A stretch of 64,000 bases of DNA from Psychrobacter fulvigenes (GTDB lineage: Bacteria > Pseudomonadota > Gammaproteobacteria > Pseudomonadales > Moraxellaceae): assembly GCF_904846155.1 (NCBI RefSeq), contig NZ_CAJGZP010000001.1, positions 1,364,001 to 1,428,000 on the forward strand. The letters are read 5' to 3'. Each line of letters starts with the position of its first letter. Within the stretch, counting starts at the first letter, position 1. The position numbers and the translations under genes are program-made. A model generated the notes under the pieces. The model was not told the origin of the DNA. It did no database searches and saw only the letters and a program-made list of their open reading frames with translations. Shown here one piece after another: positions 1-10,060 of the stretch.

Positions 1-173
1 TAAAAGAGGGTGTTGCAGGCAGTGATGAGATTGCGCAGCAGATTAAAGACTTGGTACGCGAGCGTTTAGCAAAACATGCCTATCCACGCGAGATTGAGTT
101 TGTTGCAGCATTACCAAAAACGCCAAGTGGTAAGATTCAACGCTTTTTGCTACGTAGTCTGTCTGCTGAATAA
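1..173 (+). CDS. Acyl-CoA synthetase (AMP-binding), C-terminal end only
   Basis: The window opens inside a gene; the last 57 codons are readable and end in TAA at 171-173. The tail carries the typical C-terminal lid of acyl/acetyl-CoA synthetases, including the PKTPSGKIQR motif, whose Lys is the catalytic (and often acetylated) lysine of the adenylation half-reaction. The enzyme would activate a carboxylic acid to its CoA thioester. Which acid cannot be told from this fragment. The next gene on the same strand is an SDR of the 3-hydroxyacyl-CoA dehydrogenase type, so a fatty- or short-chain acid degradation cluster running in from the left is a reasonable inference. Confidence 0.85.
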   Translation, partial: KEGVAGSDEIAQQIKDLVRERLAKHAYPREIEFVAALPKTPSGKIQRFLLRSLSAE

Positions 174-246
174 ATAAACTTCATTGTCGCAATATAGTAA
201 TTTCTAATACTTTCAACTAACAATATTAAATGGTTAAGGAATGATC

Positions 247-1026
247 ATGCAAATTCAACAACACAGCTTTTTGGTTACTGGTGGTGCATCGGGTTTAGGT
301 GAATCAGTCGTTCGCGCCATCGTTGCTGAAGGCGGCAACGTCGTCATCGCTGACCTCGATGAAGCAGCGGGGCAAGCGTTGGCAGATGAGCTGGGCGCCA
401 ACGTACGTTTTGTGCGCTGTGATGTTACGAGTGGCGATGAGGTACAGGCCGCTATCGATATGGCCGAAAAAGCATTCGGTGGTCTGCAAGGATCAATCAA
501 CTGTGCGGGTATCGTAGTAGTACAAAAGCTACTGGATCGCGAAAACAATCCAGCGGACCTTGATGCCTTTAGCCGCGGTGTTAATATCAACCTCGTCGGC
601 TCATTTAACGTAGCGCGCTTAGTCGCAGCCAGTATTGCCAAGCGCGTAGCGACTGACGATGATGCCGAAAAAAACGCCGACCAAGGTGTAATTATCAATA
701 CCGCCTCCATTGCTGCCTTCGACGGTCAAGTAGGACAAGCCAGCTACTCCTCATCCAAAGCTGGCGTGGTGGGTCTGACCTTACCATTAGCACGTGAGCT
801 GGCACGTCACGGTATCCGCGTCATGACGATTGCGCCTGGCGTCTTTGCTACTCCTATGATGCAAAGCATCCCTGAAAAAGCGCGTGAGCAGCTAGAAGCA
901 GGTGTTCCTTATCCTAAGCGTATGGGTGCACCCAATGAGTTTGCCAAACTGGTCATGCATATCATTGATAACGCTTATCTAAATGGAGAAGTCATTCGTC
1001 TAGATGGTGCGATTCGTATGATTTAG
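247..1026 (+). CDS. SDR-family dehydrogenase, 3-hydroxyacyl-CoA dehydrogenase type II-like
   Basis: A 259-residue classical short-chain dehydrogenase/reductase. Visible motifs are the N-terminal Rossmann TGGASGLG, the acidic residue after beta-2 (IADLD) that points to NAD(H), NCAG, and the catalytic Ser plus YSSSK (Tyr-x3-Lys) near residues 155-170, followed by PGVFATPM. The best family match by eye is HSD17B10/FadB2-type 3-hydroxyacyl-CoA dehydrogenase, which oxidises 3-hydroxyacyl-CoA in beta-oxidation or isoleucine breakdown. An ATG at 241 lies directly against the AAGGA (236-240), so the ATG at 247, six bases downstream, is the better start. The upstream acyl-CoA synthetase supports a role in acyl-CoA catabolism; the exact substrate is inferred. 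Confidence 0.85.
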   Translation: MQIQQHSFLVTGGASGLGESVVRAIVAEGGNVVIADLDEAAGQALADELGANVRFVRCDVTSGDEVQAAIDMAEKAFGGLQGSINCAGIVVVQKLLDRENNPADLDAFSRGVNINLVGSFNVARLVAASIAKRVATDDDAEKNADQGVIINTASIAAFDGQVGQASYSSSKAGVVGLTLPLARELARHGIRVMTIAPGVFATPMMQSIPEKAREQLEAGVPYPKRMGAPNEFAKLVMHIIDNAYLNGEVIRLDGAIRMI

Positions 1027-1139
1027 TCCTCTTTCAAACGTGTTTATGGTTTGATTCATAAGTTTTGCACAAACTTGGCATGGTCTTTTGCTATTTTATA
1101 AAAGTTGAATTTATTCATTGACAATAAGAAGCAAAAATC

Positions 1140-1709
1140 ATGTCATTTTTCTTTAAAGGTTCTAGGAAACACTCAATTTGGATGTTGATGGCGATAGGGA
1201 TTAGCCTTACAGTCATTCTTAGCATCAGAGTCAGTGCTTCTTCTGCTAATACCGCAAAACAAACACAGCCCATCCCTAACACAGTGGTGATTGATAAAGT
1301 GTTTGTTGATAAGTCAGAGCGCCGTATGCAACTCTTGAGCGGTGATACCGTTATTAAATCTTATCGTATTGCACTAGGAGATAGTCCAGTAGGTCACAAG
1401 CAGCAAGAAGGTGATCAGCGTACGCCCATAGGGACTTATGTTTTAGATTATAAAAATGAAAACTCCATCGCTCATCGCTCGATTCATATCAGCTATCCCA
1501 ATGCTGCTGACAAAGCACACGCAAAATCACTGGGTGTCAGCCCTGGCGGCGATATCATGATTCATGGTCAGATGAATGGCTTCGGTCATCTGGCATGGTT
1601 TAATCAGCAGCGAGACTGGACAGATGGCTGTATCGCGGTTACTGATGACGAGATGGATGAGATCATGGATGCTGTGAAAATTGGCACACCTATCGAAATC
1701 GTTGAGTAG
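1140..1709 (+). CDS. L,D-transpeptidase (YkuD domain)
   Basis: A 189-residue secreted or membrane-anchored protein: basic start, hydrophobic segment at about residues 14-32, then a YkuD catalytic domain. The catalytic signature is present, with His in IMIHGQMNGFG (about residue 141) and the nucleophile in DGCIAV (Cys about 164). Such enzymes form 3-3 peptidoglycan cross-links or attach proteins to peptidoglycan in the periplasm; some hydrolyse instead. The protein is short, with no LysM or peptidoglycan-binding domain, like the small ErfK/YafK-type members. It stands alone between the SDR gene and a 450-bp gap before clpB. The start has only a weak AAGAAG ribosome site. Confidence 0.85.
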   Translation: MSFFFKGSRKHSIWMLMAIGISLTVILSIRVSASSANTAKQTQPIPNTVVIDKVFVDKSERRMQLLSGDTVIKSYRIALGDSPVGHKQQEGDQRTPIGTYVLDYKNENSIAHRSIHISYPNAADKAHAKSLGVSPGGDIMIHGQMNGFGHLAWFNQQRDWTDGCIAVTDDEMDEIMDAVKIGTPIEIVE

Positions 1710-2158
1710 TTGGTTTTTTAATTGTCTTAAATATCTGTACTTTTTGACGTACTAGTGGCGTATCTGGAGTTTTTTAGAAGTAATATTCACACCCTCTTCA
1801 TACTTTATCTGCATTTTATTCGTGTTCTTAAAAGCTTTTTCCGTCTTTGTTTGAATAACCGACAACTTCCTAAAATTTCTTTGGTTTATTCTCTTGAAAT
1901 ATTTCACAAGTATGCCTATTAATGAGATATCGTCAATATCATTGTTATGAGTAGGGTTTAGTTTGGAAGGGTTGTATCTCCGACATTTTCTGTATATACG
2001 CGATGATACGCATAAGTCACTAACTATTATTGACAACAGAGAGTTCAAGGTTGAAAAACTACTGAGCATACCTTATATAGATAACAACGAAAGGCCGGCG
2101 GTATCGTTTAATACTTATAAAAATCCGCGGCTCATACTAATTATAAAAGGACACAATG
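1710..2158. other. AT-rich intergenic region upstream of clpB
   Basis: About 450 bases without a gene I can support. A 105-codon minus frame and an 89-codon plus frame cross it, but both have skewed composition and no recognisable domain, and the plus one runs into clpB. The region probably holds the clpB leader and promoters. Confidence 0.5.
1893..1920 (+). promoter_or_regulatory. Possible heat-shock (sigma-32) promoter for clpB
   Basis: CTTGAAA at 1893-1899 matches the sigma-32 -35 consensus exactly. After a 14-base spacer, GCCTATTA at 1914-1921 resembles the CCCCATnT -10 element at most positions. It lies about 240 bases before the clpB start, which is long, and is the only such match noticed there. 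clpB is a classic sigma-32 gene, so the assignment is plausible but unproven. Confidence 0.35.
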
Positions 2159-4756
2159 ATGAGGTTCGAAAAATTTACGCAAAAGCTGCAATCTGCTATC
2201 TCCGAGGCGCAAAGCTTGGCTCTAGGACGTGATCACACAGGTATAGATCCTGTGCATCTGTTGGCAGTATTGCTCCAAGATGAGTCTAACTTATCGATTT
2301 GCCAACAAGCAGGGGCATCTATTCCCGCGCTAAAAAACGGTGTAGCAAAGGCGCTCGACAATCAAGCAACGATTAGCGAGCCAACAGGCGACGTTAATTT
2401 AAACCCAAATTCGGTTAAAATATTGAACTTGGCAGATCGTCAAGCGCAAAAAGAAGGCGATGACTTTATCGCTACTGAATGGGTGATATTGGCCCTCGCT
2501 GAGCAAGGCGACACCAAAAAGATATTTGAAAGCGCTGGCGTAACGGCTGCCAAATTAAAAGCCGTGATCGAGCAATTGCGCGGTGATGAGACCGTTGACA
2601 ATCAAAACGCCGAAGACCAACGTGATGCGCTGAATAAATATACCATTAACCTGACTGAGCAAGCAGAACTTGGCAAGCTTGATCCAGTGATCGGTCGTGA
2701 CGAAGAGATTCGCCGTACTATCCAAGTGCTGTCACGCCGTACTAAAAACAACCCGGTACTCATCGGTGAGCCAGGTGTTGGTAAGACAGCCATCGTCGAA
2801 GGCTTGGCACAAAAGATCATTAATGGTGATGTGCCAGAAGGTCTGCGTCGTAAGGAAGTGCTCTCATTAGATTTGGGTGCTTTGATTGCGGGCGCAAAGT
2901 TCCGTGGTGAGTTTGAAGAGCGACTCAAAGCTGTGCTGAGTGATTTGGCGAAGCAAGAGGGTAACGTCATCTTATTTATCGATGAGCTGCATACCATGGT
3001 TGGTGCTGGTAAATCTGAAGGGTCTATGGATGCCGGCAATATGCTAAAGCCAGCGCTTGCGCGTGGTGAGCTGCACTGTGTCGGTGCGACGACGCTTGAT
3101 GAATATCGTCAATATATCGAAAAAGACGCCGCTCTTGAGCGCCGTTTCCAAAAGGTGTTGGTTGATGAGCCGACGGTCGAAGACACCATTGCGATTTTGC
3201 GTGGTCTCAAAGAGCGTTATGAGCTACATCACGGAGTTGATATTCAAGACAGTGCTATCATTGCCGCGGCGCGGATGAGCCATCGTTATATTACCGATCG
3301 CAAACTGCCAGACAAAGCCATTGATTTGATCGATGAAGCGGCCAGCCGTTTACGCATGGAGATGGACAGTAAGCCTGAAGCATTAGGCAGGCTAGATAGC
3401 CGTCTGATTCAGCTAAAAATGCAGCGTGAAGTGCTTAAGAATGAAGAAGATGCTGGCGCGCAAGCTGAACGTAAAGTGCTCAATGAACAAATAGAAGAGT
3501 TAGAAAAAGAGTACGCCGATCTCAATGAGATTTGGCAAGCAGAAAAAGCATTGGTTAAAGGCAGTCAGCAGCTCAAAGACGAGCTAGACAAGGCACGTAT
3601 TGCTTATGACAAAGCCAGCCGTGAAGGCGACTATGAGACCATGAGTAAGCTACAGTACGAAACGATACCGCAACTTGAGCGTCGTATCGCTGAGTCGGAT
3701 TTGGCTGAACAAGAAGAGCAGGCAGATGATGCTATAGGTGGCAAGCTGCTACGGACTAAGGTCACTGATAACGAAATCGCAGAAGTCGTTGCCGCTGCTA
3801 CTGGCATCCCCGTCAGTAAGATGATGCAAGGCGAGCGTGATAAAATGATCGCTATGGAAGAAAAGCTCCATGAGCGGGTGATCGGTCAAGATGAGGCTGT
3901 TGAAGCAGTGGCCAATGCTGTACGCCGTAGTCGCGCAGGTCTATCAGATCCCAACCGTCCGTCAGGTTCTTTCTTATTCCTTGGACCTACGGGTGTCGGT
4001 AAAACTGAGCTGACTAAGTCGCTTGCAAACTTCCTATTTGATAGTGAAGACGCCATCGTCCGTATCGACATGAGTGAGTATATGGAGAAGCACAGCGTCA
4101 GCCGTTTGGTCGGTGCACCTCCAGGATATGTCGGTTATGAAGAAGGTGGTACTTTGACGGAAGCGGTACGCCGTAAGCCTTATAGTGTTATTTTGTTTGA
4201 TGAGGTCGAAAAAGCGCATCCAGATGTGTTCAATATCTTATTGCAAGTGTTGGACGATGGGCGCTTGACGGATTCACAAGGTCGCGTGGTTGACTTCAAA
4301 AACACCGTTATCATCATGACCAGTAACTTGGGGTCGCACAAGATTCAAGAAATGGTCGGTGAGAGCTACGAGGATATCAAAGCGGAGGTCATGGAGTCGG
4401 TTGGACAGCATTTCCGTCCGGAGTTCGTCAACCGTATTGATGAGATTGTAGTATTCCATCCGCTTGGTATGTCACAGATGGCAGGTATCGCTGATATTCA
4501 ATTGGACAGATTGCGTCAACGTCTACAAGAGCGTGAGCTGGATATCGAGTTATCGCCTGACGCGATGAGTAAGCTGGTTGCGGTTGGCTATGATCCGGTG
4601 TATGGTGCGCGTCCGCTGAAGCGTGCTATCCAGCAAGAGATCGAAAACCCGCTGTCATTGAAGCTGCTGGCAGGTGACTTTGTCGCTGGTGATATCATCA
4701 AGGTCGATGTCGGTGTTGATGATAAGCTAACTTTTGATAAGCTTAGAATGAGTTAA
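2159..4756 (+). CDS. clpB: ATP-dependent disaggregase ClpB
   Basis: An 865-residue AAA+ chaperone that works with DnaK to pull aggregated proteins apart in the cytoplasm. Domains in order: Clp N domain (1-150), first AAA+ module with Walker [10 protein letters not shown] near residue 203 and Walker B LFIDELH, the long coiled-coil M domain (about 400-525) that separates ClpB from ClpA, and a second AAA+ module with GPTGVGKTE near 608 and a C-terminal ClpB small domain. Length is normal for the family. Two ATGs are adjacent (2156, 2159); the second gives MRFEKFT, which aligns with other ClpB starts and sits 7 bases from AAGGA. A strong terminator follows. Confidence 0.97.
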   Translation: MRFEKFTQKLQSAISEAQSLALGRDHTGIDPVHLLAVLLQDESNLSICQQAGASIPALKNGVAKALDNQATISEPTGDVNLNPNSVKILNLADRQAQKEGDDFIATEWVILALAEQGDTKKIFESAGVTAAKLKAVIEQLRGDETVDNQNAEDQRDALNKYTINLTEQAELGKLDPVIGRDEEIRRTIQVLSRRTKNNPVLIGEPGVGKTAIVEGLAQKIINGDVPEGLRRKEVLSLDLGALIAGAKFRGEFEERLKAVLSDLAKQEGNVILFIDELHTMVGAGKSEGSMDAGNMLKPALARGELHCVGATTLDEYRQYIEKDAALERRFQKVLVDEPTVEDTIAILRGLKERYELHHGVDIQDSAIIAAARMSHRYITDRKLPDKAIDLIDEAASRLRMEMDSKPEALGRLDSRLIQLKMQREVLKNEEDAGAQAERKVLNEQIEELEKEYADLNEIWQAEKALVKGSQQLKDELDKARIAYDKASREGDYETMSKLQYETIPQLERRIAESDLAEQEEQADDAIGGKLLRTKVTDNEIAEVVAAATGIPVSKMMQGERDKMIAMEEKLHERVIGQDEAVEAVANAVRRSRAGLSDPNRPSGSFLFLGPTGVGKTELTKSLANFLFDSEDAIVRIDMSEYMEKHSVSRLVGAPPGYVGYEEGGTLTEAVRRKPYSVILFDEVEKAHPDVFNILLQVLDDGRLTDSQGRVVDFKNTVIIMTSNLGSHKIQEMVGESYEDIKAEVMESVGQHFRPEFVNRIDEIVVFHPLGMSQMAGIADIQLDRLRQRLQERELDIELSPDAMSKLVAVGYDPVYGARPLKRAIQQEIENPLSLKLLAGDFVAGDIIKVDVGVDDKLTFDKLRMS

Positions 4757-4780
4757 TACAGTCAGTTCAGAAGTAACCAA

Positions 4781-4820
4781 CCCCTTACTTGCATGGGCAA
4801 GTAAGGGGTTTTTTCTTTTT
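4781..4820 (+). terminator. Rho-independent terminator after clpB
   Basis: A perfect 12-bp stem (4781-4792 with 4797-4808, ATGG loop) is followed by a run of T residues broken by one C. It closes the clpB transcript before the sugar dehydrogenase gene. Confidence 0.9.
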
Positions 4821-4934
4821 TAAGACATCGGCTATAGAAAAACATAATCTGTACCAGAGCCTGAGCGATGCTTGCTATATTGGGAGTAGATATCATTAGA
4901 AGTGATATAAAAGCAAACTGAAAGGATGGATATT

Positions 4935-6194
4935 ATGACAACGACAATTACGCATTTGAAAGTGCCTTTGACCATCGTAGCATTACTGTTTAGTGCTTCG
5001 GCTTGCTCTAACCCATCAACGACCAATGCTGAGAAGGCCGCTGTACAATCAGAAGCATCAGGCAATGCTGCCACCGATACACAACCTGCCAGTACACAAG
5101 CCAGTGCTGCCAAGCCTGAGTTTACGACGACGCCTGTCGCCAGTTTTGATGAGCCATGGGCAATGACAGCGTTACCCAAAACAGATAATGAATCACCAAA
5201 AGTATTGGTGACGCAAAAAACAGGTGAATTGTTTATCGTCGATACCGCTACAGGAGAGAAGGCAGCCGTGAGCGGCGTATCTAACGTGGCTTACGGTGGA
5301 CAGGGCGGCTTAGGGGATATTGTACTTGCGCCAGATTTTGCAGATAGCATGATGGTCTATCTTAGCTATGTCGAAGCAGGCGTAGGAAAGGACAGTAATA
5401 AATATGGCGCCAAAGTCATTAAAGCTAAGCTTGTAGACTTAGACACCGCGCCAAGCCTACAGCAGATTACTCCGATCTGGCAGCAGATCCCGAAGCTTAA
5501 AGGACAAGGGCATTATAGTCATCGCTTGCTTTTTTCACCTGATGGTCAGTACTTGTATATCAGCTCAGGTGACAGACAAAAACAAGATCCTGCACAGGAT
5601 ATGAGTGTGAACTTGGGGAAAATAATACGATTAAACCTTGATGGTTCTGTGCCAACAGACAATCCATTTGTTAGTCATGCTACCAGCTCTAATGATATCT
5701 CTAGCCAGTTTTGGACGACAGGACATCGCAATGTGCTAGGCATGACGTTTGATGATGCGGGCAGGCTTTGGGCACATGAGATGGGACCAAGAGGCGGCGA
5801 TGAGTTTAATTTGATCGAAAAAGGCAAAAACTATGGTTGGCCGATAGTATCAAATGGTCGTAATTATTCTGGCATTGATATACCTGATCATGACACACGT
5901 CCTGAATTTGAAGCGCCTAAGATCACTTGGACACCAGTAATATCACCGTCATCGATGAGCATATACTCATCGGGTCAGCACAATGACTTTCCAGCATGGG
6001 AGGGAAGTGCTCTGATCAGTGGATTGTCATCAAAGGCGCTGATAGTGGTTGATATGGACGAAAACAATGAGGCTTCTGAGCGTTACCGTTATGATATGGG
6101 AGAGCGTATCCGTAGCGTATTGGCTGTGGATGGTGAGGTGTGGTTGGTAGAAGATGGCGATAATGCTCAGTTGTTACGCTTACTGCCCAAATAG
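4935..6194 (+). CDS. PQQ-dependent sugar dehydrogenase-like lipoprotein (YliI/Asd family)
   Basis: A 419-residue secreted beta-propeller of the glucose/sorbosone dehydrogenase family. The N-terminus is a lipoprotein signal with lipobox LFSASAC, then a low-complexity Ala/Ser/Thr linker to about residue 60. Family landmarks follow: YGGQGGLGDI, HYSHRLLFSPDG, SSGDRQ, GHRNVLG, EMGPRGGDEFN and NYGWP. These correspond to the PQQ- and calcium-binding loops of soluble aldose dehydrogenases. The likely role is periplasmic oxidation of aldose sugars with electrons passed to the respiratory chain; the real substrate is unknown. The ATG at 4935 lies 8 bases after AAAGGA (4921-4926); the ATG at 4926 overlaps that site and is unlikely. 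Confidence 0.85.
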   Translation: MTTTITHLKVPLTIVALLFSASACSNPSTTNAEKAAVQSEASGNAATDTQPASTQASAAKPEFTTTPVASFDEPWAMTALPKTDNESPKVLVTQKTGELFIVDTATGEKAAVSGVSNVAYGGQGGLGDIVLAPDFADSMMVYLSYVEAGVGKDSNKYGAKVIKAKLVDLDTAPSLQQITPIWQQIPKLKGQGHYSHRLLFSPDGQYLYISSGDRQKQDPAQDMSVNLGKIIRLNLDGSVPTDNPFVSHATSSNDISSQFWTTGHRNVLGMTFDDAGRLWAHEMGPRGGDEFNLIEKGKNYGWPIVSNGRNYSGIDIPDHDTRPEFEAPKITWTPVISPSSMSIYSSGQHNDFPAWEGSALISGLSSKALIVVDMDENNEASERYRYDMGERIRSVLAVDGEVWLVEDGDNAQLLRLLPK

Positions 6195-6300
6195 TTAGGA
6201 GGTGTTTAGCAGCACAAGGAAAGCTGTGTTTTTTAAGAGATATATAGCAGAACCATGAGAGTGCAGCTGTTATTTCTAGTAAGTTAAGGATTGTAATTTA

Positions 6301-6329
6301 TTGATAATAAACAGTTAATTTGTTATGGT
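6301..6329 (+). promoter_or_regulatory. Promoter of BCCT copy 1 (extended -10 type)
   Basis: TTGATA at 6301-6306, a 17-base spacer ending in TGT, and TATGGT at 6324-6329. The same arrangement with identical spacing stands before copies 2 and 3, which makes it credible even though the -10 hexamer itself is weak. Confidence 0.6.
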
Positions 6330-6362
6330 GGCACTCCTAAAAAAATTAAGGCTAATGAATAA

Positions 6363-8012
6363 ATGGATCATGTAAAAGTTGAAAGATTAGGCCCATTTCC
6401 AAGGGTGAATAAACCTGTCTTTATTACATCAGGTATTTTAATCGTCGGCTTCATTATATCTGGTGCGTTCTTCACTGAGACCGCTGGCGCCCCGTTTAGT
6501 TTTTTACAGAGCTTTATTACCACAAACTTCGGTTGGCTATTCATTATTTTGATGAACGTGGCGCTGGTGTTTTGTATTTACCTAGCAGCGAGCCGCTACG
6601 GTGATATTCGTTTGGGCAGACAAACAGAAGAGCCGTAATACCCCTTATTCTCGTGGATTGCGATGCTGTTTTCAGCGGGTATCGGTATTGGGCTAGCGTA
6701 CTGGGGAACAGCAGAGCCGCTATATCACTTTATGGCACCGCCACTTGGTGAGCCAGAAACGGTAGAAGCTGCCAAGCAGGCGATGAACCTCTCGTTTTTA
6801 CACTGGGGTTTACATGCTTGGGCTATTTATACCATCGTTGCTTTGTCTCTAGCTTATTTTCATTTTCGCCGCGGACTGCCGTTATCGATTCGCTCAACGC
6901 TATATCCTATCTTGGGTCAAAGGATTTATGGTCGTTGGGGACATACCGTCGATATCTTAGCAGTATTCGGTACTATGTTCGGTGTCGTGACTTCCTTGGG
7001 TCTTGGCGTGATGCAGATTAACTCTGGTCTTGAAGAGCTATTTGGCATACCAAACACCATCATTATGCAGTTCATCATCATTGCTTTTGTGACGGCATTG
7101 GCTTGTGGCTCGCTGATGTTAGGTCTTGATAAAGGTATCAAGCGTTTAAGCGATATTAATATGGCTTTCACCGGTGTGCTGTTGGCATTTATGGTGATTT
7201 TAGGTCCGACACTCTTCATTTTTGATAGTTTCATTGAAAACATCGGTAACTATCTGACAGCGGTCGTTCCATTGGGTTTTTGGGGTGAGGCTTATAGCAA
7301 TACCGATTGGCAGGGCGCATGGACGATTTTCTACTGGGCATGGTGGGTTAGTTGGGCACCATTCGTCGGGGTATTTATCGCTCGTATTAGCCGTGGCCGT
7401 ACCATTCGTGAGTTTGTATTAGGTGTATTGTTAATACCAATGACCATTTTGTTTTTCTGGTTTACGACTTTTGGCGGCGTGGCCATTCATATGGAGTTGC
7501 TGGCAGCCATTAATCCTGAACTGGTTAGCCCAGGATTGGTTGAAGCGGTACAAGCAGATACAGGTAGTGCCATCTTTAAGTTGGTCGAATACTACCCACT
7601 CACCAAGCCTATTACGTTTTTGATCGTTATCATGATTGTACTTTGGTTTGTGACCTCGTCTGACTCGGCCAGTTTTGTTATCGATATGCTGACCGCTGGT
7701 GGTGATACCAATCCACCAAAAATCCAACGTCTGTTTTGGGCGATCATGCAAGGTCTGATAGCTGCCATATTGTTAGCCGCAGGTGGTTTGGGCGCTCTAC
7801 AAGCCGCAGCGATTGTTGCTGGGCTACCGTTTGCTATTGTGGTTTTTGTCATGATGTATGCATTACTGCGTGGTCTTAGTCGCGATCGTCTCATTTTATA
7901 TCGTAATCAGCTGCGCTTCATTACTGATGAGTCGGCAGAGCACAACTCGGCTGATGAATTCGTCGATGAGCACTTGCTAAAAGGTCCACCCAAGATTGTG
8001 GATGGCGATTAA
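6363..8012 (+). pseudogene. BCCT transporter copy 1, interrupted by in-frame TAA
   Basis: The frame from ATG 6363 to the stop ending at 8012 would encode a 549-residue betaine/choline/carnitine transporter. TAA at 6636-6638 stops it at codon 92, and it continues intact for 449 more codons. The intact copy has Gln at the matching place (TETPQYS versus TEEP-stop-YPL), so one C-to-T change at a CAA codon explains the lesion. Everything else is preserved: GIGIGLAYWGTAEP, the Trp-rich FYWAWWVSW segment, ISRGRTIREF, and VTSSDSASFVIDM. Family members are 12-TM carriers that import compatible solutes with Na+ or H+. The second piece has no good start of its own. Either a recent pseudogene or a gene needing stop readthrough. 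Confidence 0.85.
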
Positions 8013-8064
8013 TTTTTGATTTGAGACTGGGTGTCAATGACAGTTTCAAGAGATAGCTTCAAAC

Positions 8065-8095
8065 AATAGCTCTGATATTTCAGGGCTATTTTTTT
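8065..8095 (+). terminator. Terminator after BCCT copy 1
   Basis: An 11-bp stem (8065-8075 with 8080-8090, one G-T pair, TATT loop) is followed by T5. It separates copy 1 from the promoter of copy 2. Confidence 0.85.
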
Positions 8096-8126
8096 GTATC
8101 AAAAATAACAAATATGGGCGTTATGT

Positions 8127-8155
8127 TTGATAATTGGGTAACATCTTGTTAAGGT
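8127..8155 (+). promoter_or_regulatory. Promoter of BCCT copy 2 (extended -10 type)
   Basis: TTGATA at 8127-8132, a 17-base spacer ending in TGT, and TAAGGT at 8150-8155. It shares the CATCTTGT stretch with the copy 3 promoter, showing that the leader was duplicated with the gene. Confidence 0.6.
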
Positions 8156-8184
8156 TGTTAACTCTAAAATATTGGATAAGTAAT

Positions 8185-9813
8185 ATGAGTGAACTCAAAA
8201 TAGGTCGTTTAGGGCCTTTTCCACGAGTGAATAAACCTGTGTTTATTGCCTCAGCGGTATTGATTGTAGGGTTTATTATTTTTGGTGCCCTATTTCAAGA
8301 ACTGGCAGATACTATATTTACGAGTGCGCAGAGTTTTATTACCCAACGATTTGGTTGGATGTTTGTCATTTTGATGAACGTTGCCGTGTTTCTCTGTTTG
8401 TATTTAATCTTTAGTAAATACGGTGATATCCGTTTAGGTCACCAAACCGAGACACCGCAGTACAGTCTGCCATCTTGGATTGGCATGCTATTCTCAGCTG
8501 GTATCGGTATTGGTATCATGTACTGGGGTACTGCTGAGCCTGTCTATCACTTTATGGCACCGCCACTGGGTGATGCAGAGACGGTAGAAGCTGCCAAACA
8601 AGCGATGAATATCTCATTTTTACATTATGGTATACACGCTTGGGCGATATATGCTGTCGTAGCGTTATCATTGGCCTATTTTCATTTCCGCCGCGGACTG
8701 CCGCTGTCGATTCGTTCTAGCTTATATCCGATATTGGGTCAGAAGATCTATGGCAAGTGGGGCCATACCGTCGATACGCTCGCAGTATTTGGTACCATGT
8801 TCGGTGTGGTAACGACGTTAGGTTTTGGAGTATTACAGATCAACTCTGGACTAGAGGGCCTGTTTGGCCTGCCTAATAATGTGACCATGCAGGTTATTTT
8901 GATCGCATTGATTACGATGCTGGCTTGTGGCTCATTATTAATGGGTTTGGATAAAGGCATCAAACGTCTCAGTGATACCAACATCATTTTGACATTTGTA
9001 TTGTTAGGATTTGCCTTTATCATGGGTCCTACTCAGTACATTATGGATAGCTTGGTCGAAAATACTGGTAACTATTTACAAAACCTTGTGCAGTTAGGCT
9101 TTTGGAGTGAAGCTTATAGTAAAGGTGATTGGCAGTCTTCATGGACGATATTCTACTGGGCATGGTGGATCAGCTGGTCGCCATTTGTAGGGGTGTTTAT
9201 CGCTCGTATCTCTCGTGGTCGTACGATTCGTGAGTTCTTATTGGGCGTGCTATTCATTCCTATGATTATCTTGTTCTTCTGGTTCACAACCTTTGGTGGT
9301 GTGGCAGTAAACATGGAGTTGATCGGCAATCCTGGATTTATTGAAGTCGTACAAAACGATTATGGTAGTGCTATCTTTAAGTTGATGGAGTTTTATCCAT
9401 TGACCAAAGCGACTACCATGCTGATTGTTATCATGATTGTATTATGGTTTGTCACCTCATCGGACTCAGCCAGCTTTGTCATTGACATGCTGACCTCTGG
9501 TGGTGAAACCAATCCGCCTAAGATTCAGCGTTTGTTTTGGGCGATTATGCAAGGTCTTGTGGCGGCGATTTTATTGGCGGCGGGTGGCTTAGGTGCGCTA
9601 CAAGCAGCAGCCATTGTCGCTGGATTTCCTTTCGCGATTGTGCTCTTCATCATGTTGTATGCGATGCTGCGAGGGTTTAGCCGCGATGAGTTGATACTCT
9701 ATCGTGCAGAGCAGCGCTTTATCACTGATGAATCAGTTGAGCACAATACGGCCAACGAATTCGTCGATGAGGAGTTGCTTGAAGGACCACCTGAGGTTGC
9801 TAAAGGTGACTAA
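8185..9813 (+). CDS. BCCT-family compatible-solute transporter (intact copy 2)
   Basis: A 542-residue carrier of the betaine/choline/carnitine transporter family, the only uninterrupted one of three tandem paralogues. About 12 membrane segments are visible. Landmarks: GPFPRVNKPVF at the start, GIGIGIMYWGTAEP (Gly-rich TM3 region), the aromatic FYWAWWISWSPFVG of the substrate cage, RISRGRTIREF, and SSDSASFVIDMLTSGG. Family members import glycine betaine, choline, ectoine or carnitine in symport with Na+ or H+ at the inner membrane for osmoprotection. Which substrate is used cannot be read here. The C-terminus is short, ending soon after the last TM with an acidic stretch. ATG 8185 follows GGATAAG. 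Confidence 0.93.
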   Translation: MSELKIGRLGPFPRVNKPVFIASAVLIVGFIIFGALFQELADTIFTSAQSFITQRFGWMFVILMNVAVFLCLYLIFSKYGDIRLGHQTETPQYSLPSWIGMLFSAGIGIGIMYWGTAEPVYHFMAPPLGDAETVEAAKQAMNISFLHYGIHAWAIYAVVALSLAYFHFRRGLPLSIRSSLYPILGQKIYGKWGHTVDTLAVFGTMFGVVTTLGFGVLQINSGLEGLFGLPNNVTMQVILIALITMLACGSLLMGLDKGIKRLSDTNIILTFVLLGFAFIMGPTQYIMDSLVENTGNYLQNLVQLGFWSEAYSKGDWQSSWTIFYWAWWISWSPFVGVFIARISRGRTIREFLLGVLFIPMIILFFWFTTFGGVAVNMELIGNPGFIEVVQNDYGSAIFKLMEFYPLTKATTMLIVIMIVLWFVTSSDSASFVIDMLTSGGETNPPKIQRLFWAIMQGLVAAILLAAGGLGALQAAAIVAGFPFAIVLFIMLYAMLRGFSRDELILYRAEQRFITDESVEHNTANEFVDEELLEGPPEVAKGD

Positions 9814-9860
9814 AGCACGGTACTAAGCCTAAATGTAATGTGAATATCTTAATATAAAAC

Positions 9861-9895
9861 AAAACCCCAGTCTCATTGTAGATTGGGGTTTTTTT
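9861..9895 (+). terminator. Terminator after BCCT copy 2
   Basis: A 12-base-arm hairpin (9862-9873 with 9880-9891, one G-T pair, six-base loop) runs into T residues. Confidence 0.85.
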
Positions 9896-10004
9896 ATAAG
9901 AGTGATTGTACACATGCAGAAAACATCATATCAAGAAGATAAGACAGCTAAAAAGCTTGCAGAATTTGTTCATACAAAAACTCCCCATCATACTAGGGTT
10001 ATAT

Positions 10005-10033
10005 TTGATAATTCATCAACATCTTGTTATGGT
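10005..10033 (+). promoter_or_regulatory. Promoter of BCCT copy 3 (extended -10 type)
   Basis: TTGATA at 10005-10010, a 17-base spacer ending in TGT, and TATGGT at 10028-10033, matching the copy 1 and copy 2 promoters. Confidence 0.6.
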
Positions 10034-10060
10034 TACGCTCTTTTAAATTTGGAAAGATCT

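Noticed and set aside
1752..2232. Two open frames (minus 105 codons, plus 89 codons) before clpB
   Set aside because: They overlap each other and clpB, have no family pattern and poor ribosome sites; they look like chance frames in AT-rich DNA.
9902..10060. Extension of BCCT copy 3 upstream to 9902
   Set aside because: The extra codons overlap the conserved promoter (10005-10033), and copies 1 and 2 start at the position equivalent to 10061.
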